A stretch of 64,000 nucleotides of DNA from Cristatella mucedo (Eukaryota > Bryozoa > Phylactolaemata > Cristatellidae). Shown here piece after piece: positions 34,171 through 46,845 of the stretch; the stretch's first letter is position 1; every line of letters starts with the position of its first letter. The DNA is taken from the NCBI GenBank assembly GCA_009760855.2, contig WPIO01000012.1:4234001-4298000 (forward strand), read 5' to 3'. Under the pieces are notes generated by a model. It was not told where the DNA came from. It worked only from the letters and a program-made list of their open reading frames with translations, and made no database searches. A program made the translations under genes and the position numbers.

Positions 34171-37100
34171 TTTTGTTGTAGTGTCTCAGTTCACATGTTC
34201 AAGAACTTCGGCCGTGCTATATGGAGGAACTAGGTAGACATGACAGTTTAGCTGATGTGGTAATCTATTTGACTATTACTCTGGAAGCCAGTACATGGTT
34301 AGGTAAAGATGCATTATGGGATATGCTGACTGGGCTGATTTTTAAGGCTAAGCTTTGGCATGTCAGTGACTCTAGGTTTTCCAACAATGCATAACTGAGT
34401 TTGTAGTCTTTTTGACAATAGAAAAAAAATCTATGCCAAATAGTCTGCGAACTTATTGAGTGAGAAACTATGACAGCACAGCTACGACAATGTAGGATGC
34501 TGAGCTCATACAATCCTGCAAAAGAAATAGCGAATACTTATTAGAAATAACACTACATAATATTTCTTGGCCTCGTACTTCACAAAACCGCAAAGACTAT
34601 GTGAGCGTTACGAATTACCATATCAAAAATGAAATGGCTTACGGTACCCATTAAGGTGTCAACACAGTCCGTACCTAGCAAAACAGAGGAAGTAAGAAAG
34701 ATCACATGAGCAGTTGAATTATTTAGTCGCATTGAAGTACAGGACCAGAAAACTTTAAAGAATTTCACACTTTGAGCTCATCAGTATTGTACGCGAAACA
34801 GCCTCGTCGCAAGCATTCCGTCAGTTGATTTCTTTGAAAGGTAATATGTCCACTGAAAACCAGCTAGCACTATGAGCTTGAAAGTGGAGCACAAGTTCGG
34901 CTGAAGTAGCCAAGCGGTAACTCTATATCTGCTTACCAACTGAAAGCAATCAGAGCTCCTTCAGCCGAGGAAACGCCTTGTCAAACCACTTAAATTTCTT
35001 AGGTAGCTTGGCCAACATGATTGCTAGCTGCAGTATCCATAAGGTGTTTTGGTTGTCCATTCGGAATAGCTTTGTGAAAATCTAGCCTCCGGAGACAGAC
35101 AACTTGTTAAATGCTTAAAGCCTACTTGGTAGACAAAACTAAATAGGAATACGTCGCTGAATGGAAAATTGAAAATAAAAAAGGCAATATAAGGCAATAG
35201 TGGGTTCGGGCAGCAAGTCTCAGGCAACGTCTGCACACAGTCTGGCGGTGCTGCTCAGCAGTGAACTTTTACTAGATGTCCACATTAGCTTCACAGTCAC
35301 GTCCTACTACTTTCAGCCACAAGCCCAATACAAAAATGAGACTCGGAAAGGATACTACAGTCAGCTAGTTCATAGAGTGGCGATGTCACTCTCAGACTTC
35401 CAGAGCTCATGCGTCCCACGTACTGAAAGTACTGTACAGTAATACCCTTGCATTTCGTGCAAAGCTGTGCAGCTGACTTGTCTGTCCCGAATGGCTCGCC
35501 GAATTTCACGGTTCAGAGATTCCCATTAGCAGCATATTGCTTAATCAGATTTCGTCTCTCTCTCTCTCTTCTTTCTTTCTGTCAGATTTACGCATTCTTG
35601 GGGCTCCTGCCTATTTATTGAGTAATTATTTCTCAATCAAATGCTAGTTAGCTTAGCAAGGTAGCCTAGCAAGCTTGCTAGGATAGCGAGCTTCTGTGAT
35701 TATCTTCAAAACAAATCTTCCCAATAAATATAGCTGCCAAAGACGACCTTGAACTTGATGCACATTGCGACTGTTGCACGTCAGCATCACATAATCAAAC
35801 ATCAGTCATTGTGTTTAGGCACACACTTGGGATTTACTAATACAATTGTGCTCAGGTTCAGCGATCAACGAGATTGTAGGTCATCAAAGTGTTGGAATCG
35901 CAGAACAGAGACATTGTAAAACTCACAGTAATACGTGTACGTGAAATATTACACAGCCATGGAATGAAATTAAAATAAACTTATCTCACCATAGGTTTGT
36001 GAAATTATTGGTGCATAATAGTTGTTCCTAGTGAACTCAGTAAAATTGTATCTCAAAGGTCCAATTGGATTTATATTCAAATCATATTCTATAGATGTTT
36101 CTCTTGTGTAAAACCCTTTGTGACCAACTAATATAAAAAAGTTAAGGTTACGTGAGCTATGAGATCCAATACGTAAGTGTTCTAGTAGGTTGAGACGTCT
36201 TAGAACTATTAATACAACTGGATTCTATTCATGAATATAGCCAGACCAGATGTTAAGTAATTCCAAGATGCAAAAGCTACTTATATGTTTCCAAGTACGA
36301 CAGACCACAAAACACAATCCAACTTTCAAACAGAACATTACACGAAAGTAAAGCCCATGTCCTAACCTCAGCAACGCATTAAATACTTTAGCACACTTTA
36401 AAACAATGAAGGGGGTATTTCTTGTAGTGCACTACAGATAAATATATTTTTCAGCTTATATGTATGTTATGTACTATCCTGTTAATGCAGTATCCCACTA
36501 CTGAGCTTTACAATGAAACGACCATATAGCAGCAAAAATCAAAGAATAAAAATTTAAGAAAAGTCATTCTCAATCATTCTTCTCCAAACTACTTGCAGCT
36601 CAATTTCTTTGCTCGGGTGTTATCTGATTGACAAATCTTTCAATAACTTAGGACTAGCTATGAGGCATAGCAGATTGAGATAATTTATTGACATGTGGTC
36701 ATGTCAAACGCTGCAGTAAAAAGGGATATTATGAAATCATCTATTTCAATTCAAATTTATATACATATTCATAAAATATTAGATTTCAAATGCAGCATTT
36801 GTTTGTTCATGCAGATAGGTGAATATGCAATTGTTAGGAACAGTTATATTTTATGAAGAAAGTTTAGCCTTGGGCTGCTCGGACTAACATTATTGATAAT
36901 AGATATAATTTAAATAAATTAAAAAGGAGTCCGTGTTCAGCATAGCCGTTAAGGCATTACCAGTATACAAGCCCCTGAATATTTACTATTTCCGGTTTCC
37001 AAGCACTTGCTACTAAAGCATGGGTCCCAAATCAGAGTGACCGGATGATTATTTATAAGGATTGCTGTTTGGGAGTCACTATAAGGTTTACCACGCTGGC

Positions 37101-37270
37101 AAGAACTTCCTTAAGACTTTATAGTAATTTTACTAGGCTGTTTACGTTTAACTCAGTAAGTTATTAAACATAATTCAACTTAGTTACTTGTATAGTACCT
37201 TGATCATTTAGACACGTATATTATAACTGGAATATACAGGATGAATTGAACTGAGTATAACCATATTGTG
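34171..37270. other. intron sequence, nothing certain
   Basis: It includes a tRNA-like A-box GTAGCCAAGCGG at 34907 without a convincing B box, and a perfect palindrome at 35665-35682. Otherwise AT-rich and unrecognised. Confidence 0.45.
35665..35682. repeat. 18-bp perfect palindrome
   Basis: CCTAGCAAGCTTGCTAGG is self-complementary without a spacer. It lies in AGCTT-rich sequence with several similar half-motifs. Confidence 0.8.
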
Positions 37271-37277
37271 ATTTCAG

Positions 37278-37403
37278 GAACGCTGAAGCAAAAACACTTG
37301 ATTCTTCAATGAGTGTAAAAAGAGCGACAAATGAGCAGCCATGTCCTAAATGTCGTGAACAAATTGTGGATGGTGATGGGATTTATATTGTTAAGCTACT
37401 AAG
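37278..37403 (+). CDS. UBR1/2-like gene, exon 10 (first RING cysteine pair)
   Basis: The 126-bp exon follows ATTTCAG and ends before GTAATT. It carries C-P-K-C (Cys codons at 37342 and 37351), the first zinc-binding pair of the UBR RING-H2, followed by an acidic turn and a hydrophobic strand I-Y-I-V-K-L-L. In UBR1/2 a C-I-L-C pair, an acidic turn and a hydrophobic A-M-V-L strand come at the same place. Phases fit exons 9 and 11. Confidence 0.83.
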
Positions 37404-37797
37404 GTAATTTAGTTTCTAGTTCAATCTACAGTAAACATTTTATATCTTACTATTACTTATTATTATTTTATATCTTACTATTTTATATCTTACTTAGTGA
37501 GCTAGGTTTTAAAAAAAGTGATCCTTCTTCACCATCAAGATATATTATACTTCAATTTCAAAATTCGTTAAACAGTTATACAAATTCAATAAATAATTGG
37601 GTTACTAATAAATCTTATACCATTAATCACAACATAAACTAAAATAGTAATAATGTTCTAATAAGGTTCATTGGCTCAGAAACCTTGCAAGAATGAGATT
37701 CAATCTGCAAAACTGATCATTCATTCAGTCGAGAGTGGGACAAAAACAAATTACGTATTGCACTTTTACATTTATATAGTAAATAAATCAATACATA

Positions 37798-37798
<1 letters not shown>

Positions 37799-37838
<40 letters not shown>
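37799..37838. repeat. AT microsatellite
   Basis: About 20 AT units. Confidence 0.95.
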
Positions 37839-37841
<3 letters not shown>

Positions 37842-37936
37842 ATGCTTTTGCATAGTGGACTAAAACCAATGAACATTTTCCTGGAATCATGCCCAAGTAC
37901 AGATGCTCCATGTAAAGCAAGTAAAATTAATGTGAA

Positions 37937-37945
37937 GTGTGCGTG

Positions 37946-37988
<43 letters not shown>

Positions 37989-38007
37989 ATGCGTGTGTGT
38001 GTATATA
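37937..38007. repeat. GT microsatellite
   Basis: GT run with a few interruptions; a family A tail begins just after it. Confidence 0.95.
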
Positions 38008-38009
38008 TT

Positions 38010-38205
38010 AATCGTCCTGTGTGTGCTTTTACACACTGACACTGTGCATGCGGCTACTAGCAACACTTGATTGATGACCCTGTGCTTGCCACCAAAAGCC
38101 CCGTTTACATTGTTTATTGAGCATGCTACTACTAACTATTTAATCGTGCTTCCTTTGCTGCAAATGCAAAACACCTGCAAAGATATTGAATGATTCGACT
38201 GAGCT
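38010..38205 (+). mobile_element. family A LINE 3' UTR fragment
   Basis: The tandem UTR units and the AAATGCAAAACACC hairpin arm are present, degraded. It ends at about 38205, where a second family A copy starts. Confidence 0.6.
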
Positions 38206-39175
38206 TAGTCTTACTTACTAGTTATGGGCAAACCTAGCGTGATTCTGAAATCAGAATAGTTAAGACTAAAAATCGGCTGTGCTACCATATCTTCATTTTA
38301 AACCTGCACAAAATCCAGAAGTCATATTCCAAAATTACCTCTTGTTAGACGACCACATCAGCTCCACCATCAACTATGCATACTTTCACCTACATGCAGT
38401 TGCTTAAATTAGGGCTTGTTTAGATAGAGGTACCACATCTAAATTGGTCCACCTATTGGTGACGTCCATTTTTAGACTTATGTAGCTTACTGCTAGCTGG
38501 TCCACCGATATGTGACATCAAGCACTTACAGCTTGTGCAAAACTCTGCAGCTAGACTTGTTTGTCGTAAGCCACTCAGTTGCCACAGCATACCACTTCTC
38601 GCCGACTTGCACTGGCTACCAGTCAAGTAACGCATTTAATTCAAAGTTTTGTTGCTTACTTTAACTTTCCTTCATTCTCTGGCTCCAGCGTGTATATTGG
38701 ATCTGCTCTTTCACCAGCCCAGGTATCTTGCCAACAGCTTTACGGAACCTACCCGTTTACATATACATCATAAAAACCTTAAATCATTTGGAGACCATGC
38801 ATTCAGTTCACATGCTCCCAAGGCCTGGAGCCCACTCCCGACTTGCATCACGACATCCGCCGACTTTACCGCATTTAAAACAAAAATGAAAACGCACATA
38901 TTTATGACAGCATCAAGTGGGTCCCTGTGATTCTTCCTTTGCGTGCTTTTGCATGCCAAGACGTTGTATACTGCCATATGTCACACTTGCATGCTGACTC
39001 AGTGCGTGTCACCTCCTAACCAGGTTATTTTATGTTGTTTATCAAGGATGAAAACATTCATCATTTAATCGTGTTTCCTCTGTAGCAAATACAAAGCACC
39101 AAGAAAGAGATTGAATGATCTCAATGTTCTCTATCTAATATGTTGTATATATTAATATTAATCAAGTGTGTTATT
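38205..39175 (+). mobile_element. family A LINE, 5'-truncated
   Basis: It encodes pieces of the RT C-terminus; frame 38649-38930 ends S-S-G-S-L after K-A-W-S-P-L-P and K-T-K-M-K-T-H. Then come the 3' UTR and a decayed tail at about 39140-39175. Frameshifts are frequent. Confidence 0.75.
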
Positions 39176-39197
39176 ATTAGTAGCAGCTGTTTTGCGG

Positions 39198-39198
<1 letters not shown>

Positions 39199-39242
<44 letters not shown>

Positions 39243-39302
39243 TATCTCTCTCTCTATATATATATACATATATATCTCTCTCTAAATATATATACAGATA
39301 TA

Positions 39303-39334
<32 letters not shown>

Positions 39335-39386
39335 TGAGAGAGAGAGAGAGTATTATGAAAGGGAAGAGAGAGAGGGAGAGAGAGAA
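39199..39386. repeat. AT and GA microsatellite cluster
   Basis: AT runs broken by CTCTCTCT, then GA repeats up to about 39386. It follows the family A tail directly and may have grown from it. Confidence 0.9.
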
Positions 39387-40420
39387 TTGAGAGTGATTGA
39401 GAATGGGTGATTTGGAACATTGATGGATGAAAGTTGGGATGGATCAAACCATAATTCACCGTAAGTGTTAATTTTTCAAACAAGTGAACCAACAAGGGAA
39501 ATTTGCATTATATTGTGTAGTTCTCCGAAAACTGTTTTGCTTCAGCACCGTTGCTCATTAGCCGGTCACTTTGGTGGTATTTAACTACATTAGTGCCATA
39601 TTAGTCATGCATTTGTCAGAAGATGAGGGTTCTAGAGAAGGGATTAGTGATCGAAGTTAAGATAAAATCACCAAAAGATTGAGCTAAGCAAGCAGTGACC
39701 ATTGCCCACTTCTTTATTCAGAGAAAGACCTTGATTTTCACCGCTTCCGGTAAATTCGTAAAAAACGAGAGCATGGCGAGTAATTGGAAATTGCTTAATA
39801 TTTCTTTCCCTAAAATTTCTCAATACATAGTTATGATTTTAAAACAGCTTCTTTGAGAGGCGGTAAAATGTGACGTGACACCAAGGGAATGTTAGTGTTT
39901 TTATCTGCAGTAGCAGTAGCATTTTGCCTCCTACGCTTAAAATTGCCCGTTCGGACTACTGTTCAGCTCAATTATGGCAATATAAAACGCTCAATAGCAT
40001 ATTCAACGACAATATAACTTGTAATAAAGTCTTTATTGCACATAAGCCCATGATTCTACAGAGAAAGTTCAAGAATAACGGCCGACAATACAGTATTTCT
40101 TTTGACCTGATATACTGCTGGGAAATCTTTGTGTTTGAAAGGTGAGAATTATAATGGTTTTTAACATTCCGTAAACTAAATAAACGACAATTTAATAATT
40201 GAATATGAGTTTCAATATTATTAAAATAAAGCAGCTAATTCACATAAATTCTTAGTGCAAATCCTTATTAATTAATCTAATTTAATAAATTCCAAGCAAT
40301 ATTTCTAATGTAGCCAGAATTTATTCTGGGTTGTCAATTATTTATTATCATAGTATTAAGTAATTTATGTTAGGCTTAGCACAGCTTTGCTTCGTTAAAC
40401 CTAGATAAACAGCTTAACCC
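39387..40420. other. AT-rich intron sequence
   Basis: Nothing was recognised; the short frame at 39924-40145 has no identifiable family. Confidence 0.45.
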
Positions 40421-40429
40421 AGTGGTCGC

Positions 40430-40545
40430 CAAACTTTTTCGGACTTTTCCTGCCTAAATCGGTGTCAACCCCCAAGGCTCGTTCAAGTCGGTCGGGGAGG
40501 GCACATCCAAGCCTGTGCTTTTTGTCACGCCCCGGCTGTCCTAAC
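40430..40545. mobile_element. possible hAT DNA-transposon end
   Basis: CAGTGGTCGCCAAACTTTTT at 40430 strongly resembles the terminal inverted repeat of hAT elements. No matching inverted copy was located downstream, so the extent is unknown. Confidence 0.35.
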
Positions 40546-40606
40546 GCCATCCGCTAGATTTCTTACTAGAGCATTCAATAAATAAATTAATAATCCTAGC
40601 TGATTA

Positions 40607-40795
40607 AAAAGCCTCTTTTTGTATAGCGACAGAAGAGCCTTTACGGCTATCACCACTACTTGCAGTGTTGATAAAGAAACGCCCACAGCAGGAATCGAAC
40701 CCACGACCTCGAGGCCGTGGTCGTAAAAGTAACCGACTTACCTAGTGTGCTTTAGCAACTAAACCACGTTCCTCTCCCCATCTTCTGCAATTTCT
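40607..40795 (-). mobile_element. tRNA-derived SINE, minus strand
   Basis: On the minus strand there is an A-box-like TGGTTTAGTTG and an exact B box GGTTCGATTCC (complement at 40691-40701), then a body and a tail CGCTATACAAAAAGAGGCTTT. Related copies are at 60630-60790 (minus) and 41100-41300 (plus). Confidence 0.8.
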
Positions 40796-41099
40796 TGCTG
40801 AAACACTAGTCTACACTCGTTAGAGCAATCTGGTGAACATCCAATACCGCAAAGGGCTGCGATAGCTAGCAGTGCGAACAGTAAAGTCGCATTTATAAAA
40901 TCGTGCTGTGAAACGCTGAAGCAAAGTCAAGCACAATATCATTTAGCTCTATATTCAAAGAAAACACGGGCCAAGAGACGGCTTGTACCTCGAAAACTCG
41001 TACATTTAGATACTCGTAAATTGAAATACCTCTACAGTGAAGGGGAAGAAAACTAAGAGAACTCAATTAAGCCACATCCGTCAATAAATAAATAGGGGG

Positions 41100-41300
41100 C
41101 CGCTAGGCCAAAACGGACGACTAGCTAAGCCGGATCCGACCTAAAGGTCGGAGTTGGCCGAACTCTGACCTAGTTTACGTCCTCGGTATTGAAGTCGTGG
41201 GATCGAATTCTGCTAGGGGAGATCCATTATAGTGGCCGCAAGCAGTTGTGATAGGCGTAAAGTTCCTTCCACCTCTATACAAAGGAGGCTTTAAATCAGT
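41100..41300 (+). mobile_element. tRNA-derived SINE, plus strand
   Basis: The head has GACCTAGTTTACGTCC-like sequence and a degraded B box GGATCGAATTC (41200-41210). The tail CTATACAAAGGAGGCTTT matches that of the 40607-40795 element. Confidence 0.7.
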
Positions 41301-42612
41301 CAGTATCACCAGGGTTGGCACTGCAATACTAAATCTTCTTGTGTTTTCACAACGGCATGTATACGCATGCTGCCGAATGGGAACCTTTTGACTTGCCTCC
41401 CTCAGTGGCTACTTCTATGCTATCCAGATCATTGACTGTGACTGGCTTTGCAATAACTTTTAAGTAGTCTTTGTTGACTGCAATTAAGTCTCTTGGCTAC
41501 TGACTTCTCACATCAAGTTGCATATGCTTTTAACATTGCGAAGAAAACGTTGCTGCGCACACCAACTAAATCTGCGTGGATATATAAAGAGTTACATCGG
41601 AAACTATTGGCAATAAACTGCAGGAGTCTACCAAAAGTATTTAGTAAAGAAAAATCATGGGATATATGCATTGTAGGTCTCTTCTGTCGCTTTAAAATAA
41701 ACGTAGCTTCACTAAGTTGTCTTCACTTAAAGCTTTATTAATTCTGAAAAATTGTACAGCTTACATTACTGCACTACCTTTATGAGGTCTATGCAGCGTT
41801 GTCGGTTCAACAAATTATTCTTGCACTAGTAAATTCAGACCAAGATATTAAATGCGTGGTAAATTAAAATCGTACAATAATAGCCTGTAATTAACATTTT
41901 CCAGTTATGCCTATTGATCCATATTAGCTTGCTAAAAGGCAAACCTCAGGAACGACTCATTTTCTACCTCGCTGATTCTTACAAGTTATATAGTCACACT
42001 AGATTTTCTAACTTAAAAGTCCTTTAAGCATGCCTCAAAATAAAAAATTCCTGCTGCTCTAGTTTTCTTTCGCCAAACAAAAGTTTGCTACGTAATCCTA
42101 CTGCTTTCATAATCTATGATACTGAGTAGTTTTTAGACTATTTAATAACACTTCTTTTAGTCACCTTATTCCTTGGGTTCTTAAGAATTTTCTTGTTATG
42201 CACTTCATTAGTTCTCGCTTGTTTACCTCTGTGCACGTTACTAGCCTGTGATCGAAAGCGAGTCCACGTGAGTGCCTTCATTTAGGCTTTAGCTTGCAGA
42301 AATACTCGTGCTATTTGTGTATTTCAGCATTTTTATTACAGAGCGTCTCGAAATAATAACGGTTTTTAATTCTACAGTGGGGAGTTGTATCGAACGTAGG
42401 CTACGGATTCATTGGTTAACTGTGTATTGACAAAGTTAACTTTTGAAGATATTGCTATCACAACAGTCAGAAACCTGCGATTATTAAAGGCACACAAAAC
42501 TGAAAGGAGGACTTATGGGCTGTACATATGGCCAGCTTACAAAATTAGACTACCTAATGTTATCACGTAACCAATTGATGTGATTTGTTGTAATATAATT
42601 CAACTGTTGTAG
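41301..42612. other. AT-rich intron sequence
   Basis: Nothing was recognised. An 82-codon frame at 41493 has no known family. Confidence 0.45.
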
Positions 42613-42733
<121 letters not shown>

Positions 42734-42779
42734 GCAGGCGATTCTAAAGTTTCAACTCTATTGTGCTCCATACTTCTTA

Positions 42780-43790
42780 ACTATATAGGCTGGCATATGA
42801 AGGCTGCAGGCAGGCCACTACTCAAAAAAGCAACACTAGATCAAGCAAATGTGAGCAACTACTGCCTTGTCTCTCTTGCATCATTCCTACCTGAAGCACT
42901 GGGACAAGTTGCGACAAACTGAACCCATTGTTTGAAACTTGAAACGTTCCTTGCAAGCTTCATGGTTAAAGAGCGAATCCCTCCACATATTCAGCTTCGT
43001 TTTGGATGTATAAATATATAGGAATGTGGGCGTTGGTAGAGCATATGCCTGTACCAAGTCTTTACTCGCCTGGCCGTCACTGTTTCCTTTCCAATGGCTC
43101 AGGTCTCATTAGAGTAGAAGAATCCACACTATCAATGTGAGTAGACGAAGATCAGTCGAGAATTTTCTAATTGAACCGTTTATCAAACAACCACATCTTC
43201 TCCACTGTCAAGTCTGTCTACGTTCAGCTGTATAACATTGCTAAATTTTGGGAATGATAGATAGAAATTGGTCAATGCCTTTGTGACATGTCTTGAGCTC
43301 TGTAAATCGCTGCTTGCTGACCTACGGGAAGATTTGCCCCACCAGGTTTAGAACCATACCACCAGCTTTACGGAAACTAACTGTTTAACAATACCTCGTA
43401 CAAACCCTATTCCATTAGAGACCTTGCCTTTAGAATACATTCTCACCAAATCTTGAACTTACTGTCAACCTGCGTTGCAAAATATTCTGACTTGTCAACA
43501 TTTAAATAGAACCTTAAATGCAACTATGTATGACAGCATTGTGTGTGTCCCTGTGATTTGTGTTCTATGTTCTAATATGTGTTGACACTGTGGCATGGTG
43601 CTCTTAACACTCGCATTCCGACCCATCGCACGTCACACCTGACCACGTAATTTTTGTTTATCGATCATAGTATAACTCTTAATTCAATCGTGCTTCGTGT
43701 GCAGCCATTTTGAAGCACATAGAGAGAGATTTTCTTAGTTCTCCGAGTGCTTTTATCAAGTTTTTGAAGATAATTGTAATTATTTAAATT
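42780..43790 (+). mobile_element. family A LINE, decayed, internally shortened
   Basis: It starts at R-P-L-L-K-K-A-T near 42810 (beginning of the RT), then loses most of the RT core and resumes at the C-terminal tail near 43170. It continues through the 3' UTR (43555-43690) and the hairpin arms near 43710-43755. Confidence 0.68.
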
Positions 43791-44636
43791 ATTACTTGAG
43801 ATATTTGCAATAAGGCAGTCATAAACAAGAGTGCAACGGATTGATCCAAAAACCATCGCCTTGCGATAAATTTATAAGAATTCTTAAAGGCCTCTTCTCA
43901 AAGGGAATGATCGTGGCAACAAACGTAGTCAATCCAACTGCAGCATATTTTTGAAATTGCATTTACATCTAAAGAAAATGACCGATAATAACAATATCCG
44001 AGTAAATAATACGCTTGCAAAGATCCACTGCAAAATAATCGATGAGTAATAGTCGCAAGAAATGCATCCAATAGGTAGTTGTCTGTTAATGAGTTTCTCA
44101 TGGTCCGAATGCTGTAAATGCTACAGTGATTAAGTTATTTATCATGAAATGTATCCACATCATTTTCAGAATCAACTGCCATGTATTTATTTTGATAAAA
44201 GAATACGGCTGCATTTGTTCAGTTCTAGATTTAGGCCAACAAACATGACTATTTTTGGAAAGCAATTCCTAGTTTGCTTTAGGTGGAATCGGCTCCTATT
44301 TATTACAAATAGATAAGATAGATAGATAACAGATAATCAAATAGATAAGCTATCGGAAACAATTGATGGCAGTAAAAAGGCTCGAGGAAATTCCTTTTTC
44401 GAATTATTTTTAAGGTCAATGAGGAATTATTTCTTCCTTAAATTTCAATTAAAACTATTTAAATCTAAATAATAAACACTAATAAAAAATAGGAGTTAAA
44501 AACTAATAAGCTAGATCAATCTTTACAAAAACTCTATGACTTCAATTTTGTCATATTTAGTTCCCATGTCAATATTCACAAATTACCATGTCAATATTCA
44601 ATTCTCTTACTTTGTAACAATTTGTGCTAATAATAG
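43791..44636. other. AT-rich intron sequence before UBR exon 11
   Basis: A GATA-rich stretch occurs at about 44309-44345. Nothing else was recognised. Confidence 0.5.
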
Positions 44637-44774
44637 GTCAACGTTACTATCACAAGTTCATCCAGTAAGAAAGTACAAATGGCGTTGGAAACCATGGTTT
44701 TTTCCAGCTGAGAAATCAATTGGAATTCATGTGGACACCTGTGGACACAAATTTCACCTTGCTTGTGGCCGAAG
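44637..44774 (+). CDS. UBR1/2-like gene, exon 11 (central RING ligands)
   Basis: The exon is 138 bp, from after AATAATAG to before GTAATT. It contains C-G-H-K-F-H-L-A-C: Cys at 44740, His at 44746 and 44755, Cys at 44764. These are the four middle zinc ligands of a RING-H2, spaced as in UBR1/2 (C-G-H-x-x-H-x-x-C). A tryptophan-rich insert (K-W-R-W-K-P-W) precedes the motif. Both edges fit the neighbouring exons. Confidence 0.87.
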
Positions 44775-44899
44775 GTAATTTCTTTAAACTATAAACGATG
44801 CAGAATACATGAAAAAATATTGTTTTTGATTTGAAATTCTTCTTATTACTACCGTGTAATCTGTTATGGTAGCCATGATTAGTTATAAATTAGTTGTAG

Positions 44900-45094
44900 A
44901 ACGTGTTATGACGAAACTGTGGAAGTCGAGGAAAGTGAAGTAGCTCCGGCGGAAATTAACCGTGAACACGAACGTATTGCTAACAAGCACACGAGAACAG
45001 TTTTGGAGAGGGAAATCAGTTGCCCTATGTGCCGATATACTGGTAATACCTGCCTAACAGATTCACAACTTCTATCAACTATGAACGCAAATAA
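44900..45094 (+). CDS. UBR1/2-like gene, exon 12 (last RING cysteine pair)
   Basis: A 125-bp intron separates this from exon 11. The exon encodes an acidic linker and then C-P-M-C (Cys codons at 45021 and 45030), followed by G-N-T-C-L, equivalent to the UBR1/2 C-P-L-C ... N-T-V-I-P. The donor taken is GTAAGC at 45095. An earlier GT at 45042 would remove the conserved N-T. With this exon all eight RING-H2 ligands are present, so the E3 catalytic module looks intact. Confidence 0.85.
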
Positions 45095-46784
45095 GTAAGC
45101 TCAAACCTGACGAATTTCATCGTGTGGTTTACGTACAATCACAGTAGCTTTCAGTGTATTATTGCTGTTGTCGTGTCAATGAGAGGTCCCAGTCGTCTCG
45201 GGCCTTTAAACCAAGCTACAGTCGGGAGGCTGACAGCTTTCACCAATACAAATATTAAGCTATAAACTGGAACCATTAAAGCACGAAATCACCTCAATTT
45301 CCTACAGTATAATAGGATAAAGTTTCTCAGACCGATTTATAATATATAGAGTTGCTAATTCCGTCCGAGTCATGATGCTGACCAGCCGCCAGACAAAAGA
45401 TCAGTTGGCTGCCGTCGTCTTAAGGGTTATGAACGCTGCAAGAACCAGATCTCACCGTCTCGGTGTCTACAATTTATAAATATACTCTCCCTAAAGTAGT
45501 TTATTTGACGAACTTTAGTTGCTTCCGGTTTGCCAACCTATGTAAGCTTACGAAGGTGAACATAGTCCTGGAAAGCAAATGAGGAGTTCTGCGCCAGATA
45601 GCCAGGGCTACGCCTCGTGCTGCCACATTTATGTTATTTACAATTTTTATCATGTTAAAACGACTGGTCGAACGGTTGACATAGAGGGGTGTATCGCTAT
45701 TTTGAAAATAATTGAACGTATTTTTATGTTTTAAACTAACACTATCTGCTGTTCGGTTAAGTGCTACATTATCATAAAACCGAAGTTTGCACAGTTATTT
45801 GGCAAAAGCAACTATTTCGTTGAGCTTTATCTTTTATTTCCAGTTGAAATAGGTATTCCATAAAAATTCTTGCGACCGTGTCCCAATTAACTGTTAACCT
45901 TCACAATTTGGGATCGCGTTTGTCACTAGTTTATCCTGTTATCAGAAAACTTAACTGTGGACCAATTTTCAAATTCATACCAATTGACATACCCTCTTAC
46001 ACAAGCCCCGAGCTTCTACTTCCTTGCCTCTCGGTACTGCAGCGGCATCCCTCAGCTATACTTCTCACTATTTAATCATTAAGAGAGATTCATTGAGGTA
46101 GCTAGCACATGCATACTAATAGCCTTTCAGAGTTTGAGGCAGCTATGCAAGACTTTCCTGCATAGAATGCACATACTCTTGGTGGGGTTTCCAGAGTTCT
46201 AGATAAGAGATACCTTATATTTCGTTGCACATATATTGTGGAAACGCAGCTAACTCTTAATAGTTCGTATACCTTTTCTGAAAGCCGCTAAGACATCAGG
46301 TATACTAATAATTATTATGTTGACTTACTGCTAGTTTCTAATTTACTTATCATTTTTTAAATTTAATACTTACTAATAATTAATTATAAATTGTAAATAT
46401 TAGTCATCGCTTATATTTAATATTTTTCAATTTATTGTGCTTAACAATCAGAGGCGTATTTATTATACGCTTATTAATTCAATAGCTTTTGTTTTAGGAT
46501 ACCGAATAATGATAAATTGTATTGCCTCCATTGTGTATCTTTATCACCCAATGCTAGTTGTCATGTAAAAAAACAACAAAAGAAGCAGATAATTTGCAAA
46601 GTTTTTTTGCAAAGTTCTTTCATTATAAATCAGTATTTAACTGTTTATCTCCTATGCAATATCAACATTTCCTTGAACCCAAAGGTTATAGAGTCTTACA
46701 ATCGTAGACAAACTTGATGGTCTATGCATGCTCTTTTAAATAATTCATAACAGTCCTTAAGAAATGTTTCCGAAATAATTTTAG
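45095..46784. other. intron between UBR exons 12 and 13
   Basis: AT-rich with no recognised repeat. It contains the alternative small exon candidate at 46498-46534. Confidence 0.5.
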
Positions 46785-46845
46785 TGCTGAATCAGGTGAA
46801 AATCAAAGAATAGGTACAGATAAAATCTTGAAGGACCTAAATGAG
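46785..46845 (+). CDS. possible UBR1/2-like gene, exon 13
   Basis: A 61-bp open segment between TTTTAG and GTTGGT has phases that fit exon 12 and exon 14. It would add about 20 charged residues. An alternative is a 37-bp segment at 46498-46534 (TTTTAG to GTATCT), which also fits both neighbours. Neither shows clear similarity to UBR1/2. The family has about 130 residues between the RING and the A-Y-T-I-Q block, so one exon may still be missed or the linker may be short here. Confidence 0.35.

Noticed and set aside
34905-34985. tRNA-like sequence with GTAGCCAAGCGG
   Set aside because: No convincing B box or cloverleaf pairing; more likely a SINE relic or chance.
43021-43070. tRNA-like GGTAGAGCATATGCCTG
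   Set aside because: It has an A-box look only; no B box or acceptor stem, and lies within decayed LINE sequence.
46498-46717. 66-codon frame from M-Y-C-L-H-C
   Set aside because: Only the first part could be an alternative UBR exon; the lysine-rich rest has no support.
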